Source of the DNA: Deltaproteobacteria bacterium
GTDB lineage: Bacteria; Myxococcota_A; Polyangia; Polyangiales; JADJMO01
NCBI GenBank assembly: GCA_016182965.1
Contig: JACPFM010000015.1
Span: 1 to 39,384, forward strand
Direction of reading: 5' to 3'
DNA: 39,384 nucleotides
Part shown: positions 7,285 to 16,195 of the stretch, piece after piece
Layout: each line of letters opens with the position of its first letter
Numbering within the stretch: position 1 is the first letter of the stretch
Notes under the pieces: generated by a model
What the model saw: the letters and a program-made list of their open reading frames with translations, nothing else
Databases searched by the model: none
What the model was told of the DNA's origin: nothing
Made by a program: the position numbers and the translations under genes

Positions 7285-8190
7285 CGCCTCGTCCCAGTAG
7301 CGATCCATCTGCTCGAGGCTCGGCTTGCTCGCGAAGCCGCCGTGCTCTTCGCGGACGCGCTCCTCGACGTGCGCGAATCGCCGGGTGAACTTGTCGACCG
7401 TGCGGCGCAGCGCCGCCTCGGCGTCGATGCCCGCCGAGCCCTCCGCCGGCAGGTGCCGTGCGAGGTTCACCAGGGCGAAGAACACGTCGCCGAGCTCCTC
7501 CTCCATCGCCGGTCCGTCGCCGCGCGCGATCGCCACGTCGAGCTCCGCGAGCTCCTCCTGCACCTTCGCGCGCGGGCCCTCGACGTCCGGCCAATCGAAG
7601 CCGACACGCGCCGCCTTCTCGCCCACGCGTTGCGCCCGGACCAGCGCCGGCAGCGAACGCGGCACGCCGGCGAGCAGCCCGCGATCGGCCTTCTCGACCG
7701 CCTTCTGTCGCTCCCAGTTGCGTAGCACCTCGCTCGCGTCGTCGGCCGAGACGCGCGCGCCGAAGGTGCCGTCGTCGTGGCGCACCCCGAAGACGTGAGG
7801 GTGCCTCCGGACGAGCTTGTCGACGATGCCGGCGACGACGTCGTCGGGGCCGAAGTCCCCCTTGCGGCGCGCGATCTCCGCCTGGAAGACCACCTGGAGC
7901 AGCAGATCGCCGAGCTCTTCGCGGAGGTGCTTCGCGTCGCCCGACTCGATCGCGTCGATGACCTCGCAGGCCTCCTCGAGCACGTAGCGCTTGAGGGAGT
8001 CGGGCGTCTGCTCGCGGTCCCATGGACAACCCTCGGGGGCGAGCAGCCGACGCATCACCGCGACGAGCCGGGGGAAGGACTCGCCGATCTGCCGCTCGAG
8101 GGCGAGGTCGGGCGACGGCGTGGTCGGATCGGGCAGGGGGACGTCGGGCGCGAGCGGACCGGATCGATCGGGCACGCGGCTTTGGACCAC
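7264..8190 (-). CDS. mazG: Nucleoside triphosphate pyrophosphohydrolase MazG
   Basis: MazG hydrolyses non-canonical or excess nucleoside triphosphates to monophosphates and pyrophosphate and, in E. coli, affects ppGpp levels. Two tandem MazG domains are visible. The first (about residues 40-150) has EGCPWDREQTPDSLKRY, the EExxE helix LEEACEV and EELGDLL. The second has VQEELAEL and MEEELGDVFFALVNLARH. There is no ATG at the 5' end. GTG codons at 8190 or 8175 are the likely starts; neither has a strong ribosome site. The last four codons (IPPD) and the stop lie inside the foldback repeat, so the C-terminus was probably set by that insertion. The gene is divergent from the BamA-like gene, 66 bases away. 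Confidence 0.88.
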   Translation of the reverse strand: MVQSRVPDRSGPLAPDVPLPDPTTPSPDLALERQIGESFPRLVAVMRRLLAPEGCPWDREQTPDSLKRYVLEEACEVIDAIESGDAKHLREELGDLLLQVVFQAEIARRKGDFGPDDVVAGIVDKLVRRHPHVFGVRHDDGTFGARVSADDASEVLRNWERQKAVEKADRGLLAGVPRSLPALVRAQRVGEKAARVGFDWPDVEGPRAKVQEELAELDVAIARGDGPAMEEELGDVFFALVNLARHLPAEGSAGIDAEAALRRTVDKFTRRFAHVEERVREEHGGFASKPSLEQMDRYWDEAKRIPPD

Positions 8191-8256
8191 GTTCGGAGGT
8201 GGGGATCGAGCGCCAACGGAGCACCCCGAGGGGTCGGTGCGTGGTAGCGTCCGGAC

Positions 8257-9882
8257 GTGCGTCGCCGAGCGTGGGTCTTCGCGGCCGCCGCGGTCGTGCC
8301 GTGGCTGGGCACGGTCGCGCGCGCCCAGCCGGTCGACGGCGCGCCTGCGTCCGCGTCCGCGTCCGCGCCTGCGTCCACGCCTGCGTTCGCGTCCGCGCCC
8401 GCGTCTGCGTCCGCGCCTGGATCCGCGTCCGCGCCCGCGCCGGCGCCCGCTCCCGTAGCCACCACGCCGCCGCCGCCGGTCGACGACGTGGAGGAGGCCG
8501 GGAAGCTCGGCGTGCACTACCAGCTCGAGGCGATCCGCATCCGCGGCAACACGCGCACCCGCGAGCGCACGATCCTGCGGTACGTCCCCTTCCGGCCGGG
8601 CGACGAGATCGACCTCGACGACTCGCGCCTCGAGCTCGTGCGCTATCGCCTGCTCGGCACCGGGTTCTTCAGCGACGTGCAGCTGTCGCTCTCGCGCGGG
8701 TCGAAGCGCGGATCGGTGCACCTCGACATCGACGTCATCGAGCGGAACACCATCGTCATCAACGACGTCTGGCTCGGGCTCTCCGCCGACGCGACGCCCG
8801 AGGGAACGTCGCGGCCGCTCACGGCGTACGGCGGCGTCGACGTCGCCGAGACCAACTTCTACGGCACCGGGGTCACCCTCGGCGGCGCGATGGCCGTCGC
8901 CGATCGTCAGAGCGCCTACCGCCTCCGCTTCGCCGATCCGTCGTTCCTCGGCAGCAAGTGGATCGTCACCGGCACGCTGGTCTTCAACGACGCGCGCGAC
9001 TTCTTCGGCACGCGCGACGTGCTCTTCGATCCCCCGAAGGGCGATCCCGAGAAGACCGACTACGCGGTGATGCAGTACCGGCGGCGCGGGGGCGCCCTCG
9101 GCCTCGGCTACGACCTCTCCACGTCGCTGCGGCTCCTGGCCTCCTATCACCTCGAGGCGATCGACGCCTCGATGCCGCGCGCCGCGTCGCACCGGCGGGG
9201 CCTCGACATCGAGCCGATCGAGTTCCACCTGCTGCAGGGGCGCTCGCTGCTCTCCTACGTGTCGATCCTCCTCGAGGACGACACCCGCGACGATCCGGTG
9301 CTGCCGTCGCGCGGGCACCACGTCCAGATCGGCGGCGACATCGGGCTCAACTCGCTCGGCAGCGACTACGGCTTCCTGCGCGCGCAGATCCGCGGCTCGC
9401 GCTGGTGGCCGGTGGGCGCGCGCGATCACGTCTTCCGCATCGACGCCTTCGCCGGCGCGTTGGTCGGCGACGCGCCGCTGTTCATGCGGTTCTACATCGG
9501 CGATTTCTCGGACTTCCTGCCCGATCGGGTCCTCGACCTCGCGTTCGATCGGCGGCCGTCGCCGAACTTCCTGCGAACCAGCGTGGTCGAGACCCGCTAC
9601 GAGGAGTTCGCCACGCGCGTGGTCGCGGAGTACCGGATCCCGCTGCACCGCAGCCATCGCAGCGTGTACGGCGTCGACCTCTTCGCGTCCGCCGGCTTCT
9701 TCGCGCTGGCCTCCGCGCGCGACGTCAGCTCGCCGGCGCGCGGCTACTCGGGCCTCGCGCGCCTGCCCGTCGATCTCACGTTCAACCTGGGCGTGCGCGT
9801 CAGCACCAAGGCGGGCGGGTTCGTGCTCGCCATCGCCAACCCGATCGGCTTCTTCCCGATCCGCTCGGAGGGCGTGCGGTGA
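8257..9882 (+). CDS. BamA/TamA-family outer-membrane barrel protein
   Basis: This is a 541-residue Omp85-type protein. A signal peptide (residues 1-23, ending VARAQ) is followed by an Ala/Ser/Pro linker of about 45 residues encoded by degenerate six-base GCGTCC-like repeats. One recognisable POTRA domain follows (about 88-165; AIRIRGNTRTRERTILRYV, then LLGTGFFSDVQLSL). The rest is beta-barrel sequence with alternating aromatic strands and GHHVQIGGDIGLN-type turns. BamA has five POTRA domains and TamA three, so this is a short paralogue, perhaps for surface-protein or lipid transport. It starts with GTG. The stop overlaps the next GTG start by four bases (GTGA), so the two are coupled. Confidence 0.8.
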   Translation: MRRRAWVFAAAAVVPWLGTVARAQPVDGAPASASASAPASTPAFASAPASASAPGSASAPAPAPAPVATTPPPPVDDVEEAGKLGVHYQLEAIRIRGNTRTRERTILRYVPFRPGDEIDLDDSRLELVRYRLLGTGFFSDVQLSLSRGSKRGSVHLDIDVIERNTIVINDVWLGLSADATPEGTSRPLTAYGGVDVAETNFYGTGVTLGGAMAVADRQSAYRLRFADPSFLGSKWIVTGTLVFNDARDFFGTRDVLFDPPKGDPEKTDYAVMQYRRRGGALGLGYDLSTSLRLLASYHLEAIDASMPRAASHRRGLDIEPIEFHLLQGRSLLSYVSILLEDDTRDDPVLPSRGHHVQIGGDIGLNSLGSDYGFLRAQIRGSRWWPVGARDHVFRIDAFAGALVGDAPLFMRFYIGDFSDFLPDRVLDLAFDRRPSPNFLRTSVVETRYEEFATRVVAEYRIPLHRSHRSVYGVDLFASAGFFALASARDVSSPARGYSGLARLPVDLTFNLGVRVSTKAGGFVLAIANPIGFFPIRSEGVR

Positions 9883-10508
9883 AGAAGCGCACGGTCCTCG
9901 CGCTCGCCGGCGCGCTGGTCGTCGCGACCACCTCCGCGCGCGCCGGCCTCGACGTGAGAGCGTCCACGCTCGGGTGGGACACGGCCGGTGTGCTCCGCGG
10001 GACCTTCAGCTATCGCGACGCGATCGACGACAAGGTGAAGAAGCGCTTCGCCAGCGGGCTGCCGGTCACCATCGTCATGCGGGGGTACGTCTACCCGATC
10101 GCGGGCGGCGCGCCGGTCGCCCTGACCGCGCACACCTGCAAGGTCGTGCGCGAGGTCTGGGACAACTACCTGTGGATCGTCGTCAACGGCGGCAAGCGCG
10201 TGCCCGTGATCAACGTCAACGGCGTCTATCGCCTGTGCACCGACATGGTCGAGCTGCCGATCACCGAGCGCAAGGCGCTCAAGGGCAAGCCGTCGGACTA
10301 CTACCTCGCGGTCAAGGTCGAGGTGAACCCGGTCGACGAGAAGCAGCTGAAGGAGATCCAGCGCTGGGTCACCCGCCCGCTCGGCGTCAGCGGCACCATC
10401 GGCGCCGGAGACGCGCTGTTCGCGACGTTCGTCAGCGTGTTCATGAAGAAGCAGGTCGCGGCCGCCGATCGCGTCGTCGAGTTCCGCACCGCCTCCTTCC
10501 CGCCGTGA
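9879..10508 (+). CDS. Exported protein of unknown function (DUF4390-like?)
   Basis: The 209-residue product has a clear signal peptide (KKRTVLALAGALVVATTSARA) with cleavage near residue 22. The mature part is mainly beta, including FASGLPVTIVMRGYVYP, a single cysteine pair (TCKVV and RLCTD) that could form a disulphide, and LAVKVEVNPVDEKQLKEIQ near the end. The pattern of a strand after a small-residue-Leu-Pro turn and a late Arg-Trp-containing helix is reminiscent of DUF4390 proteins, but the resemblance is weak. It is translationally coupled to the upstream barrel gene, so it probably works in the periplasm with it. It starts at GTG. Confidence 0.7.
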   Translation: MKKRTVLALAGALVVATTSARAGLDVRASTLGWDTAGVLRGTFSYRDAIDDKVKKRFASGLPVTIVMRGYVYPIAGGAPVALTAHTCKVVREVWDNYLWIVVNGGKRVPVINVNGVYRLCTDMVELPITERKALKGKPSDYYLAVKVEVNPVDEKQLKEIQRWVTRPLGVSGTIGAGDALFATFVSVFMKKQVAAADRVVEFRTASFPP

Positions 10509-10518
10509 GGCGCCCGCC

Positions 10519-10923
10519 GTGAAGCGCCCGGTGAGCTCGATCACGCGCCTGCTCGCGAGCTTCGCGCCGCCGGACGACGCGTCGCCGGCGGAGGTGCGGC
10601 GCGTCGGCGCGCGCAACGCGCTGCTCGGCGTGATCCTGATGGCGTTCGGGGTGTTCTTCGTGTTGTCGCTCGATCGCCTCGCGCGCGGCGCGCTGCTCGA
10701 TCCGACGGCCGAGAGGCCCTCGAAGCTGCGCGCGGTGAGCGGCCTGCCTGTGCTGCTCGGGTTCCTCGCGACGGTGGTCGGGAGCTATCGCGTGATCACC
10801 GGCGTGCACCCGCGGCGCGACGGAGCGGGCGCCGGCTCGCGGCTCGGACGAATCGTGCTCGCCGCGCTGATCTCGGCAGCGCTGCTCGCGGCGATCGTCG
10901 GCGCGTTGCTCGCGCTCTCGTGA
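10519..10923 (+). CDS. Small integral membrane protein
   Basis: The 134-residue product has three hydrophobic segments: ARNALLGVILMAFGVFFVLS (about 32-51), LPVLLGFLATVVGSYRVIT (about 76-94) and IVLAALISAALLAAIVGALL (about 111-130). The N-terminus is Arg-rich and the loops are short. I recognise no family. It lies ten bases downstream of the exported-protein gene on the same strand and is likely the third gene of the barrel operon. The start is a GTG preceded by only a weak ribosome site. Confidence 0.6.
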   Translation: MKRPVSSITRLLASFAPPDDASPAEVRRVGARNALLGVILMAFGVFFVLSLDRLARGALLDPTAERPSKLRAVSGLPVLLGFLATVVGSYRVITGVHPRRDGAGAGSRLGRIVLAALISAALLAAIVGALLALS

Positions 10924-10935
10924 TTCCTCGAGGGT

Positions 10936-12312
10936 TCACTGCAGGCGCCAGCCGCCGGTCACCGGGATGCGCACGGTGATCGTGCCCTTCGACAGCACGT
11001 CGGGGACCGGCTCGAGGGTGCCGGCGCCGCGGAGGCGCGTGACCACGTTCTGGTCGAAATCGGGGAAGCCGCTGTCGCGGACGACGACCGCGTCGACGAC
11101 GCCGCCGCCCTTGGCGATGACCACGTCGACGATCACCGTGCCGTTGCGAAGCTCGAGCTCCCGCTCCTTCGGGAAGGTGTCGCGGAGCACCGACCCGAGA
11201 CGCTTCTGGAGGTTGCGGAACCACTCGGTGCGCTCGATGGCCACCGGACCGTCGGCCGAACCCGGTCCGGCGCCGAGCGCCGCGCTCGAGAGGCCGCTGC
11301 CCGACTTGCCCCCGGAGCCCGGATCGCCGCCGCCGCCGCTGCCGCCCTTGCCGTCGCCGAGCGCCGCGCCGCCGGCGGTGGAGTTGGCCACCACCGACTT
11401 GAGCGCGACCGCCACCGCCTGATCGGCGTCGACGTCGTCGGCGGGCTGGCCCTTGACGTTGGCGGTCACCGACGGCTTGCCCTTGTCGACGTGCGGTCGC
11501 CCGGTCGCGACCTTCGCGCCGACCTCCTGCGGGACACCGACCCACGCGCTGCCGTACGCGGCGCCGCCCTTGGACGAGGCGGTCGCGCCGCCGAGCGTCG
11601 GCCCTCCGGCGACCTTGATCGTCGCGCCGTCGCCGGCGAGCGGCGCGCCCTGACCGACGGCGTTCGCGCCCACGGGCAGCCCCTTGCCGCCGGCGACGCC
11701 GAGCGAGGCGTCGCTCGCGGCCACGGGGCGGCGCTCGTAGCGGAAGCCCTTGCCCGAGGCGACGAAGGTCAGCTCCATCGGCTGCAGCGCGAGGCGCAGA
11801 TCGACGCGTGAGGCGCGCTTCTTCCCGGTGAGCAGCCGGTTCTCCTGCTCGTCGGAGATCGCGTCGCGCATCGTGTCGATGGTCGTGCGCTCCTCGGGAC
11901 GGGGCGCGAGGTTGCGCGCCTTGGCCTCGACGGTCGCGTCACCGCCGTGGCCCGCCTTCTCGGCGTCGACGTGCGCGACCTTCGCGCCGCCGGCGGAGAC
12001 GGGCGCCGCCGGACCGACCTGGGCGATCGTCGACTCCGGCAGATCGACGGCGCTCATCGCGGGGAGCTCGACGACGATCGGCGCGTCGGAGTCGGGCAGG
12101 GGATAGACCCGACCCACGTCGAGCGCACCGTCGCCGCCCGACCCACCGGCGGCCTCGATCGAGCGGATGGCGAACGCGCCGACGAACAGGTGGGCGACGA
12201 CCGACGCGGCGGCCGCGACGCGCCACGCCGTGATCACGCGCGGCGGCATGCCGGCGGTCACGTCGAGCGCGTCGCCCGCCAGCATCGAGTCGTCGGTCGG
12301 GAAGCGAGCCAA
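10936..12312 (-). CDS. TonB C-terminal-domain (energy transducer-like) protein
   Basis: The product has one membrane anchor near the N-terminus (VAAAASVVAHLFVGAFAI), a long periplasmic region rich in Gly/Ala/Val/Lys, and a C-terminal TonB-like domain (RNLQKRLGSVLRDTFPKER, ELRNGTVIVDVVIAKGGGVVDAV, then DSGFPDFDQNVVTRLR and a final strand). TonB-family proteins carry proton-motive energy to outer-membrane transporters. Members in Myxococcota often differ and may be part of other envelope machines. I place the start at a TTG (12312) because AAGGAGGAGA sits immediately upstream; an ATG at 12285 or a GTG at 12354 are alternatives. No ExbBD or receptor is adjacent. Confidence 0.75.
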   Translation of the reverse strand: MARFPTDDSMLAGDALDVTAGMPPRVITAWRVAAAASVVAHLFVGAFAIRSIEAAGGSGGDGALDVGRVYPLPDSDAPIVVELPAMSAVDLPESTIAQVGPAAPVSAGGAKVAHVDAEKAGHGGDATVEAKARNLAPRPEERTTIDTMRDAISDEQENRLLTGKKRASRVDLRLALQPMELTFVASGKGFRYERRPVAASDASLGVAGGKGLPVGANAVGQGAPLAGDGATIKVAGGPTLGGATASSKGGAAYGSAWVGVPQEVGAKVATGRPHVDKGKPSVTANVKGQPADDVDADQAVAVALKSVVANSTAGGAALGDGKGGSGGGGDPGSGGKSGSGLSSAALGAGPGSADGPVAIERTEWFRNLQKRLGSVLRDTFPKERELELRNGTVIVDVVIAKGGGVVDAVVVRDSGFPDFDQNVVTRLRGAGTLEPVPDVLSKGTITVRIPVTGGWRLQ

Positions 12313-12509
12313 TCTCCTCCTTGGACGCCTGGCAGGGGCTCGGAATTCGACCACCGCGTGCCGAACGCGGCCATGAGCGCGGTCGAGCCTTGCTGAATCC
12401 TACCGCTCTTCCACGACCCGAGGTACCCATCGGGATCGCGGCTGCGGTCGTGTTCGATCCCTGGTGACCGATGCCGTGAAACGACCCACGTGACGCGGCG
12501 CGTAGCCGG

Positions 12510-13592
12510 TCAGCGGACGAAGCAGCGGTCGGGCACGCCGCGGTGCGCGCGCACCAGCTCGGTCGCGGAGATGAACCGCTTCGTGTTCGGGTCGCGGTAG
12601 CCGCTCGCGGAGGGGATCTCGTTCGGTCCGAGGTGCTCGGGGAGCGCAGCGTCGCGCATCCACCGCACGATGCGGCTCATCATCACCTCGCGCAGCCACT
12701 TGCCGACGAGCGAGGCGAGGCCGACGAGGGGATCGCGCGCGTCGGCGTCCTGCACGAACGCCACGCGCCCGAGCCCGGGGAAGCGGTAGGCGCTCGTGCG
12801 ACGATCCTCGAGCTCGATGGCGAACATGCGCGACGAGAGCGGACCGAAGTTCTCGCCGTAGAAGTCCATGCCACCGACCTTGCCGCACACCGCGTCGACC
12901 GGCGCCACGTCGCCGCTCGGGCTCGTGCGGTGCGCGCCGTGCAGATCGAGCACGAGCCGCTCCATCTCGTGCAGGTCGACGAGGAAGCGATGACGCCCCT
13001 CGCGGGCCGCAGCGTTGAGGCGCGCAGCACAGACGACGGACGAGCGTACGCCCACGAACGTCAGCGGCGTGCGTCGGGAGAAGCGTCCGCCGACCTTCTG
13101 CCCGCTCCAGCCGCGAAGCGTTGCCTTGCAGCGGCGGACGAGCGCTTCGTCCGCCTCGAACGCGTCGGGCTGCCTCGGCCAGCACATCTCGGATGGGTGG
13201 AACCGGTGGTGCGGTTCGGCGGCCCCACGCTCCTGCTGCGCCGCCGAGGGGCAGAGCGCTCGCAGGGTCGGCTCGTCATCGAGGCACAGCCGGGCGATGA
13301 GCTCTGCGGGGGAGGCGGGCTCGCCCCCGTCCTGCTGCGCGACCAGCGCGCGGGCCCACGCCTCGCCCAACGACGAGTCCTCGTGGGACACGAGATCCTT
13401 CGAGTCTCCGACGAGCGAGCCGAGCGACGTGGGACGCGGACCCTCGAACCGGAACGCGACGCCGGTGACCACCAGCGGACCCAGCACCGGGCCCAGGCCG
13501 TTCTCGTCGATGCCGAGGTGCAGGCACGGACCGTCGGTCCTCAGCGGCTCGAGGGTCGCTCTTCTTGCGCGCGAAACGGAACCTGCGGGCAT
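12510..13592 (-). CDS. Divergent RNase HII-like protein
   Basis: The 360-residue protein starts its fold with HLGIDENGLGPVLGPLVVTG, a variant of the RNase HII signature GIDEAGRGPLAGPVVAAAV. D29 and E30, matching the first catalytic pair, are kept. DSKDL (63-67) matches the DSKKLS block. VDLHEM (D206) and QDADARDPLVGLASLVGKW (D282/D284) sit where the third and fourth carboxylates and the ASILAKV helix of RNase HII lie. The Arg/Gly of the GRG substrate-binding loop is replaced (ENGLG), and about 130 extra residues separate the early motifs from D206. RNase HII removes ribonucleotides from DNA; whether this protein does is open. It is divergent from dksA, sharing a 160-base upstream region. Confidence 0.6.
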   Translation of the reverse strand: MPAGSVSRARRATLEPLRTDGPCLHLGIDENGLGPVLGPLVVTGVAFRFEGPRPTSLGSLVGDSKDLVSHEDSSLGEAWARALVAQQDGGEPASPAELIARLCLDDEPTLRALCPSAAQQERGAAEPHHRFHPSEMCWPRQPDAFEADEALVRRCKATLRGWSGQKVGGRFSRRTPLTFVGVRSSVVCAARLNAAAREGRHRFLVDLHEMERLVLDLHGAHRTSPSGDVAPVDAVCGKVGGMDFYGENFGPLSSRMFAIELEDRRTSAYRFPGLGRVAFVQDADARDPLVGLASLVGKWLREVMMSRIVRWMRDAALPEHLGPNEIPSASGYRDPNTKRFISATELVRAHRGVPDRCFVR

Positions 13593-13752
13593 CGAATCCA
13601 ACCGCGCCGAAACCGGCGCCCCCCACTCCTGCCCCGTCCCGAGTCGCGGGTCCAACGCTCGGGGACTTTTTTTCCGATGGCCGCAATTCGGCTTGCCAGA
13701 CGGACCCAATAGGCGGCACGCTGTCCCGCCACTTCCTGGAACGGAACCCCAC

Positions 13753-14448
13753 ATGCCCAGCAAAACCTCCTCCAAGACCGCCGCGAAGACTCCCGCCAAG
13801 CCGGAGAAGAACGCCAAAGCGGACCCGAAGGCCGTGGCCAAGGGCGCCAAGGAGAAGGCCGAGCCGAAGTCGGCCGCGAAGCTGCCGGTCCCGGCCGCCA
13901 AGGGCAAGGACGTCAAGCCGGAGCCGGCCGCCAAGAAGAGCGACGAGCGACCCTCGAAGGTCGAGGCGAAGGCCCCGCGCATCGAGGAGACGAAGGCGAC
14001 CACCGGTCGCGAAGAGCCGGTGACCCTGCCGCGCATCGCCGCCGCCACGCCGGTCGCCGAGGAGCGTCCGTCGTTCACCACCACGATGTCCAAGCCCCAG
14101 CTGCAGCGGTTCCGGAAGCTCCTCGAAGACAAGCGCGACGACATCATCAAGAAGGCCAAGGAGACGCTCGAGGAGGACATGACCCTCGACACCAACGATC
14201 TCCCCGACGAGATGGACCTCGCGTCGAGCGAGTACCTCCAGTCGTTCACCTTCCGGCTGCGCGGCCGCGAGAAGTCCTTCCTCGACAAGATCAACAAGGC
14301 GCTCGAGCGCATCGACAACAGCAGCTTCGGCGTCTGCGAGGAGTGCGGCGACGAGATCTCCGTCAAGCGCCTCGAAGCGCGCCCCGAGACGACGCTCTGC
14401 ATCCGCTGCAAGGAAGACCAGGAGCGCGCCGAGAAGGACTACGGCTGA
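13753..14448 (+). CDS. dksA: DksA/TraR-family transcription factor with H1-like N-terminal extension
   Basis: DksA binds RNA polymerase through the secondary channel and, with ppGpp, controls rRNA and stress promoters. The C-terminal 130 residues are standard: a coiled coil from about 112, the tip motif DEMDLA (DxxDxA kept), and the C4 zinc finger C195-x2-C198-x17-C216-x2-C219 with the family phrase RLEARPETTLC. Unusually, residues 1-110 form a Lys/Ala/Pro-rich extension (KTSSKTAAKTPAKPEKN and similar) like histone H1 tails. This gives 231 residues against about 150 for E. coli DksA. The extension is likely disordered and could bind nucleic acid. The gene converges with the NHL gene, three bases apart. 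Confidence 0.88.
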   Translation: MPSKTSSKTAAKTPAKPEKNAKADPKAVAKGAKEKAEPKSAAKLPVPAAKGKDVKPEPAAKKSDERPSKVEAKAPRIEETKATTGREEPVTLPRIAAATPVAEERPSFTTTMSKPQLQRFRKLLEDKRDDIIKKAKETLEEDMTLDTNDLPDEMDLASSEYLQSFTFRLRGREKSFLDKINKALERIDNSSFGVCEECGDEISVKRLEARPETTLCIRCKEDQERAEKDYG

Positions 14449-14451
14449 TCG

Positions 14452-16116
14452 TCACTTGGTCCCGCCGTCGCTGGGCGAGGCGACGCCCAGAGGGGGGCTC
14501 AGACCGGCGAGCGTGATCGGCTTCTGCGATCCGCTCGCCGCGTCCATTTGGACGATGCGATCGCGGTTGGTGTCGGCGACCCACAGCCGGCCCGCGCTCC
14601 ACACGAGGCCCGCCGGCTCGAAGAGCTGCTGCGCGCCGCCGCCGATCGTCTTCGTCTCGCCGGAGATCGGATCGACGCGCTTGATCTTCGAGTTGTAGGT
14701 GTCGGCCACCCAGAGCGCGCCGTCGCCGAAGGCGAGACCGATCGGGTGCTGCAGGCGAACCTGCGGGCCCGGGCCGTCGACGTCGCCGAACACGAACAGC
14801 CCCTTGCCGAGCAGCGTGCGCACCTGGCCGCTCGCGAGATCGATCGCGCGCACGCTGGAGGTCTCGCTGTCGAGGACGAACAGGCGCTTGCCGTCGCTCG
14901 CGAGACCGCTCGGCTGCGCGAACGAGGCCTCGAGGCGAGGGCCGTCCTTCAGCGCCTCGTGGCCGTCGCCCGCGAACGCCCGCACCGTCGCCGCCTGCCG
15001 ATCGACGGTCGCGATCTGGTGCGATCCGGCGAGCGCCACGTAGAGGGTGCCGGACACGATCGCCAGATCCCACGGTGACCGCAGCGCGGTGGCGCGCGCG
15101 GGTCGCGGATCGTCGGGCAGCCGCCCGGTGCCGAGCGCGCCGGTGCCGGCCAGCGTGGTCACCGTCTTCGCCTTGCGATCGACGACGCGGATCGCGTGGT
15201 TCTCGGTGTCGGCGACGTAGAGCACGTCGCCGTCGGCGGCGACGCCCTGCGGGTGCGCGAAGCGGGCGACGTCGAAGGCACCGTCGACGAAGCCGCGCGC
15301 GCCGGCGCCGATCACCTCGCGCACCGCGCCGGCGTCGTCGAGCAGGACCAGCCGATCGTGGCCGCTGTCGGCGACCGCGAAGCCGCCGGGGATCTTCGCG
15401 ATCTTCTCCGGGAAGGAGAGGGGCCCTTCGGGATCGATCTCGCGGCCGACGAAGGCCGGCGGGTCGCGCGCGAGCGCGCCGTGATCGTCGCGCGCGAGCG
15501 AGCCCTCGGCGGCGCCCTCGGCGAGCGCGCTCTCGACCACCGCGTCGAGCTCCTGCTCGTCGGGCTCGCCACCCGCGGCGAACACCACGCGCCCCTTGGC
15601 GTCGAGCACGATCACCGTGGGCCACGCGTGGATGCCCCATGCCTCCCAGATGCCGCGATCGCCGTCGATCGCGACCGGGTGCGCGACGCCGTAGCGGATG
15701 ACCGACGCGCGCAGGCGCTCGACCTCCGGCTCGGCGTCGAACTTCTGCGTGTGCACCCCGATGACGAGGAGGGGCTCGGCGGCGCGCTTCTTCTCGAGGC
15801 GCGCGAGCGTGGGGAGCGTGTGCATGCAGTTGATGCAGCACGAGGTCCAGAAGTCGACGACCACCACGCGACCGCGCAGCTCGGCGTCGGTCGGCGCGCG
15901 CTTCGCGTTGAGCCAACCGCGCGCCTTGCCGAAGCCGGGCGGCAGGCGGCGCTCGGCGACCGGCGGCAGCTCGACGCGCGTCTTCCAGCCGGCCGCCGCG
16001 ACCGCCGACGGGGCGGGTCGGGAGCCGCCCTGGGGAACTCCGCGATCGCGCGCGCAGACGCAGCCGCTCGAGGCGAACCCGACGGCGAGCGCGCTGAGGA
16101 GGAGGGGACGGAGCAT
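14452..16116 (-). CDS. Thioredoxin-fold NHL-repeat lipoprotein (NHLRC2-like)
   Basis: The 554-residue protein begins with a lipoprotein signal (LLLSALAVGFASSGC, Cys19). A thioredoxin-like domain (about 65-195) carries WTSCCINCMHTLP with the redox pair C94-x-x-C97 and the cis-Pro stretch WPTVIV; the CINC sequence is typical of NHLRC2-like proteins. It is followed by an NHL beta-propeller with repeated units such as HPQGVAADGDVLYVADTEN and QPSGLASDGKRLFVLDSE (about 225-540). The propeller probably provides protein-protein contacts and the thioredoxin domain a disulphide or electron-transfer function in the periplasm. Substrates are unknown. It converges with dksA. Confidence 0.85.
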   Translation of the reverse strand: MLRPLLLSALAVGFASSGCVCARDRGVPQGGSRPAPSAVAAAGWKTRVELPPVAERRLPPGFGKARGWLNAKRAPTDAELRGRVVVVDFWTSCCINCMHTLPTLARLEKKRAAEPLLVIGVHTQKFDAEPEVERLRASVIRYGVAHPVAIDGDRGIWEAWGIHAWPTVIVLDAKGRVVFAAGGEPDEQELDAVVESALAEGAAEGSLARDDHGALARDPPAFVGREIDPEGPLSFPEKIAKIPGGFAVADSGHDRLVLLDDAGAVREVIGAGARGFVDGAFDVARFAHPQGVAADGDVLYVADTENHAIRVVDRKAKTVTTLAGTGALGTGRLPDDPRPARATALRSPWDLAIVSGTLYVALAGSHQIATVDRQAATVRAFAGDGHEALKDGPRLEASFAQPSGLASDGKRLFVLDSETSSVRAIDLASGQVRTLLGKGLFVFGDVDGPGPQVRLQHPIGLAFGDGALWVADTYNSKIKRVDPISGETKTIGGGAQQLFEPAGLVWSAGRLWVADTNRDRIVQMDAASGSQKPITLAGLSPPLGVASPSDGGTK

Positions 16117-16195
16117 GGCGTCCCCAGGCAGACGCGCGCCGGGGCGCGTTGGTTTCAGCCCGGGTGCGGACTCGGCCGCCGCCTCGGCCGCGGCC

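Noticed and set aside
12455..12480. GTTCGATCCC near 12455 as a tRNA T-loop.
   Set aside because: The flanking bases do not form a T stem and no cloverleaf can be drawn.
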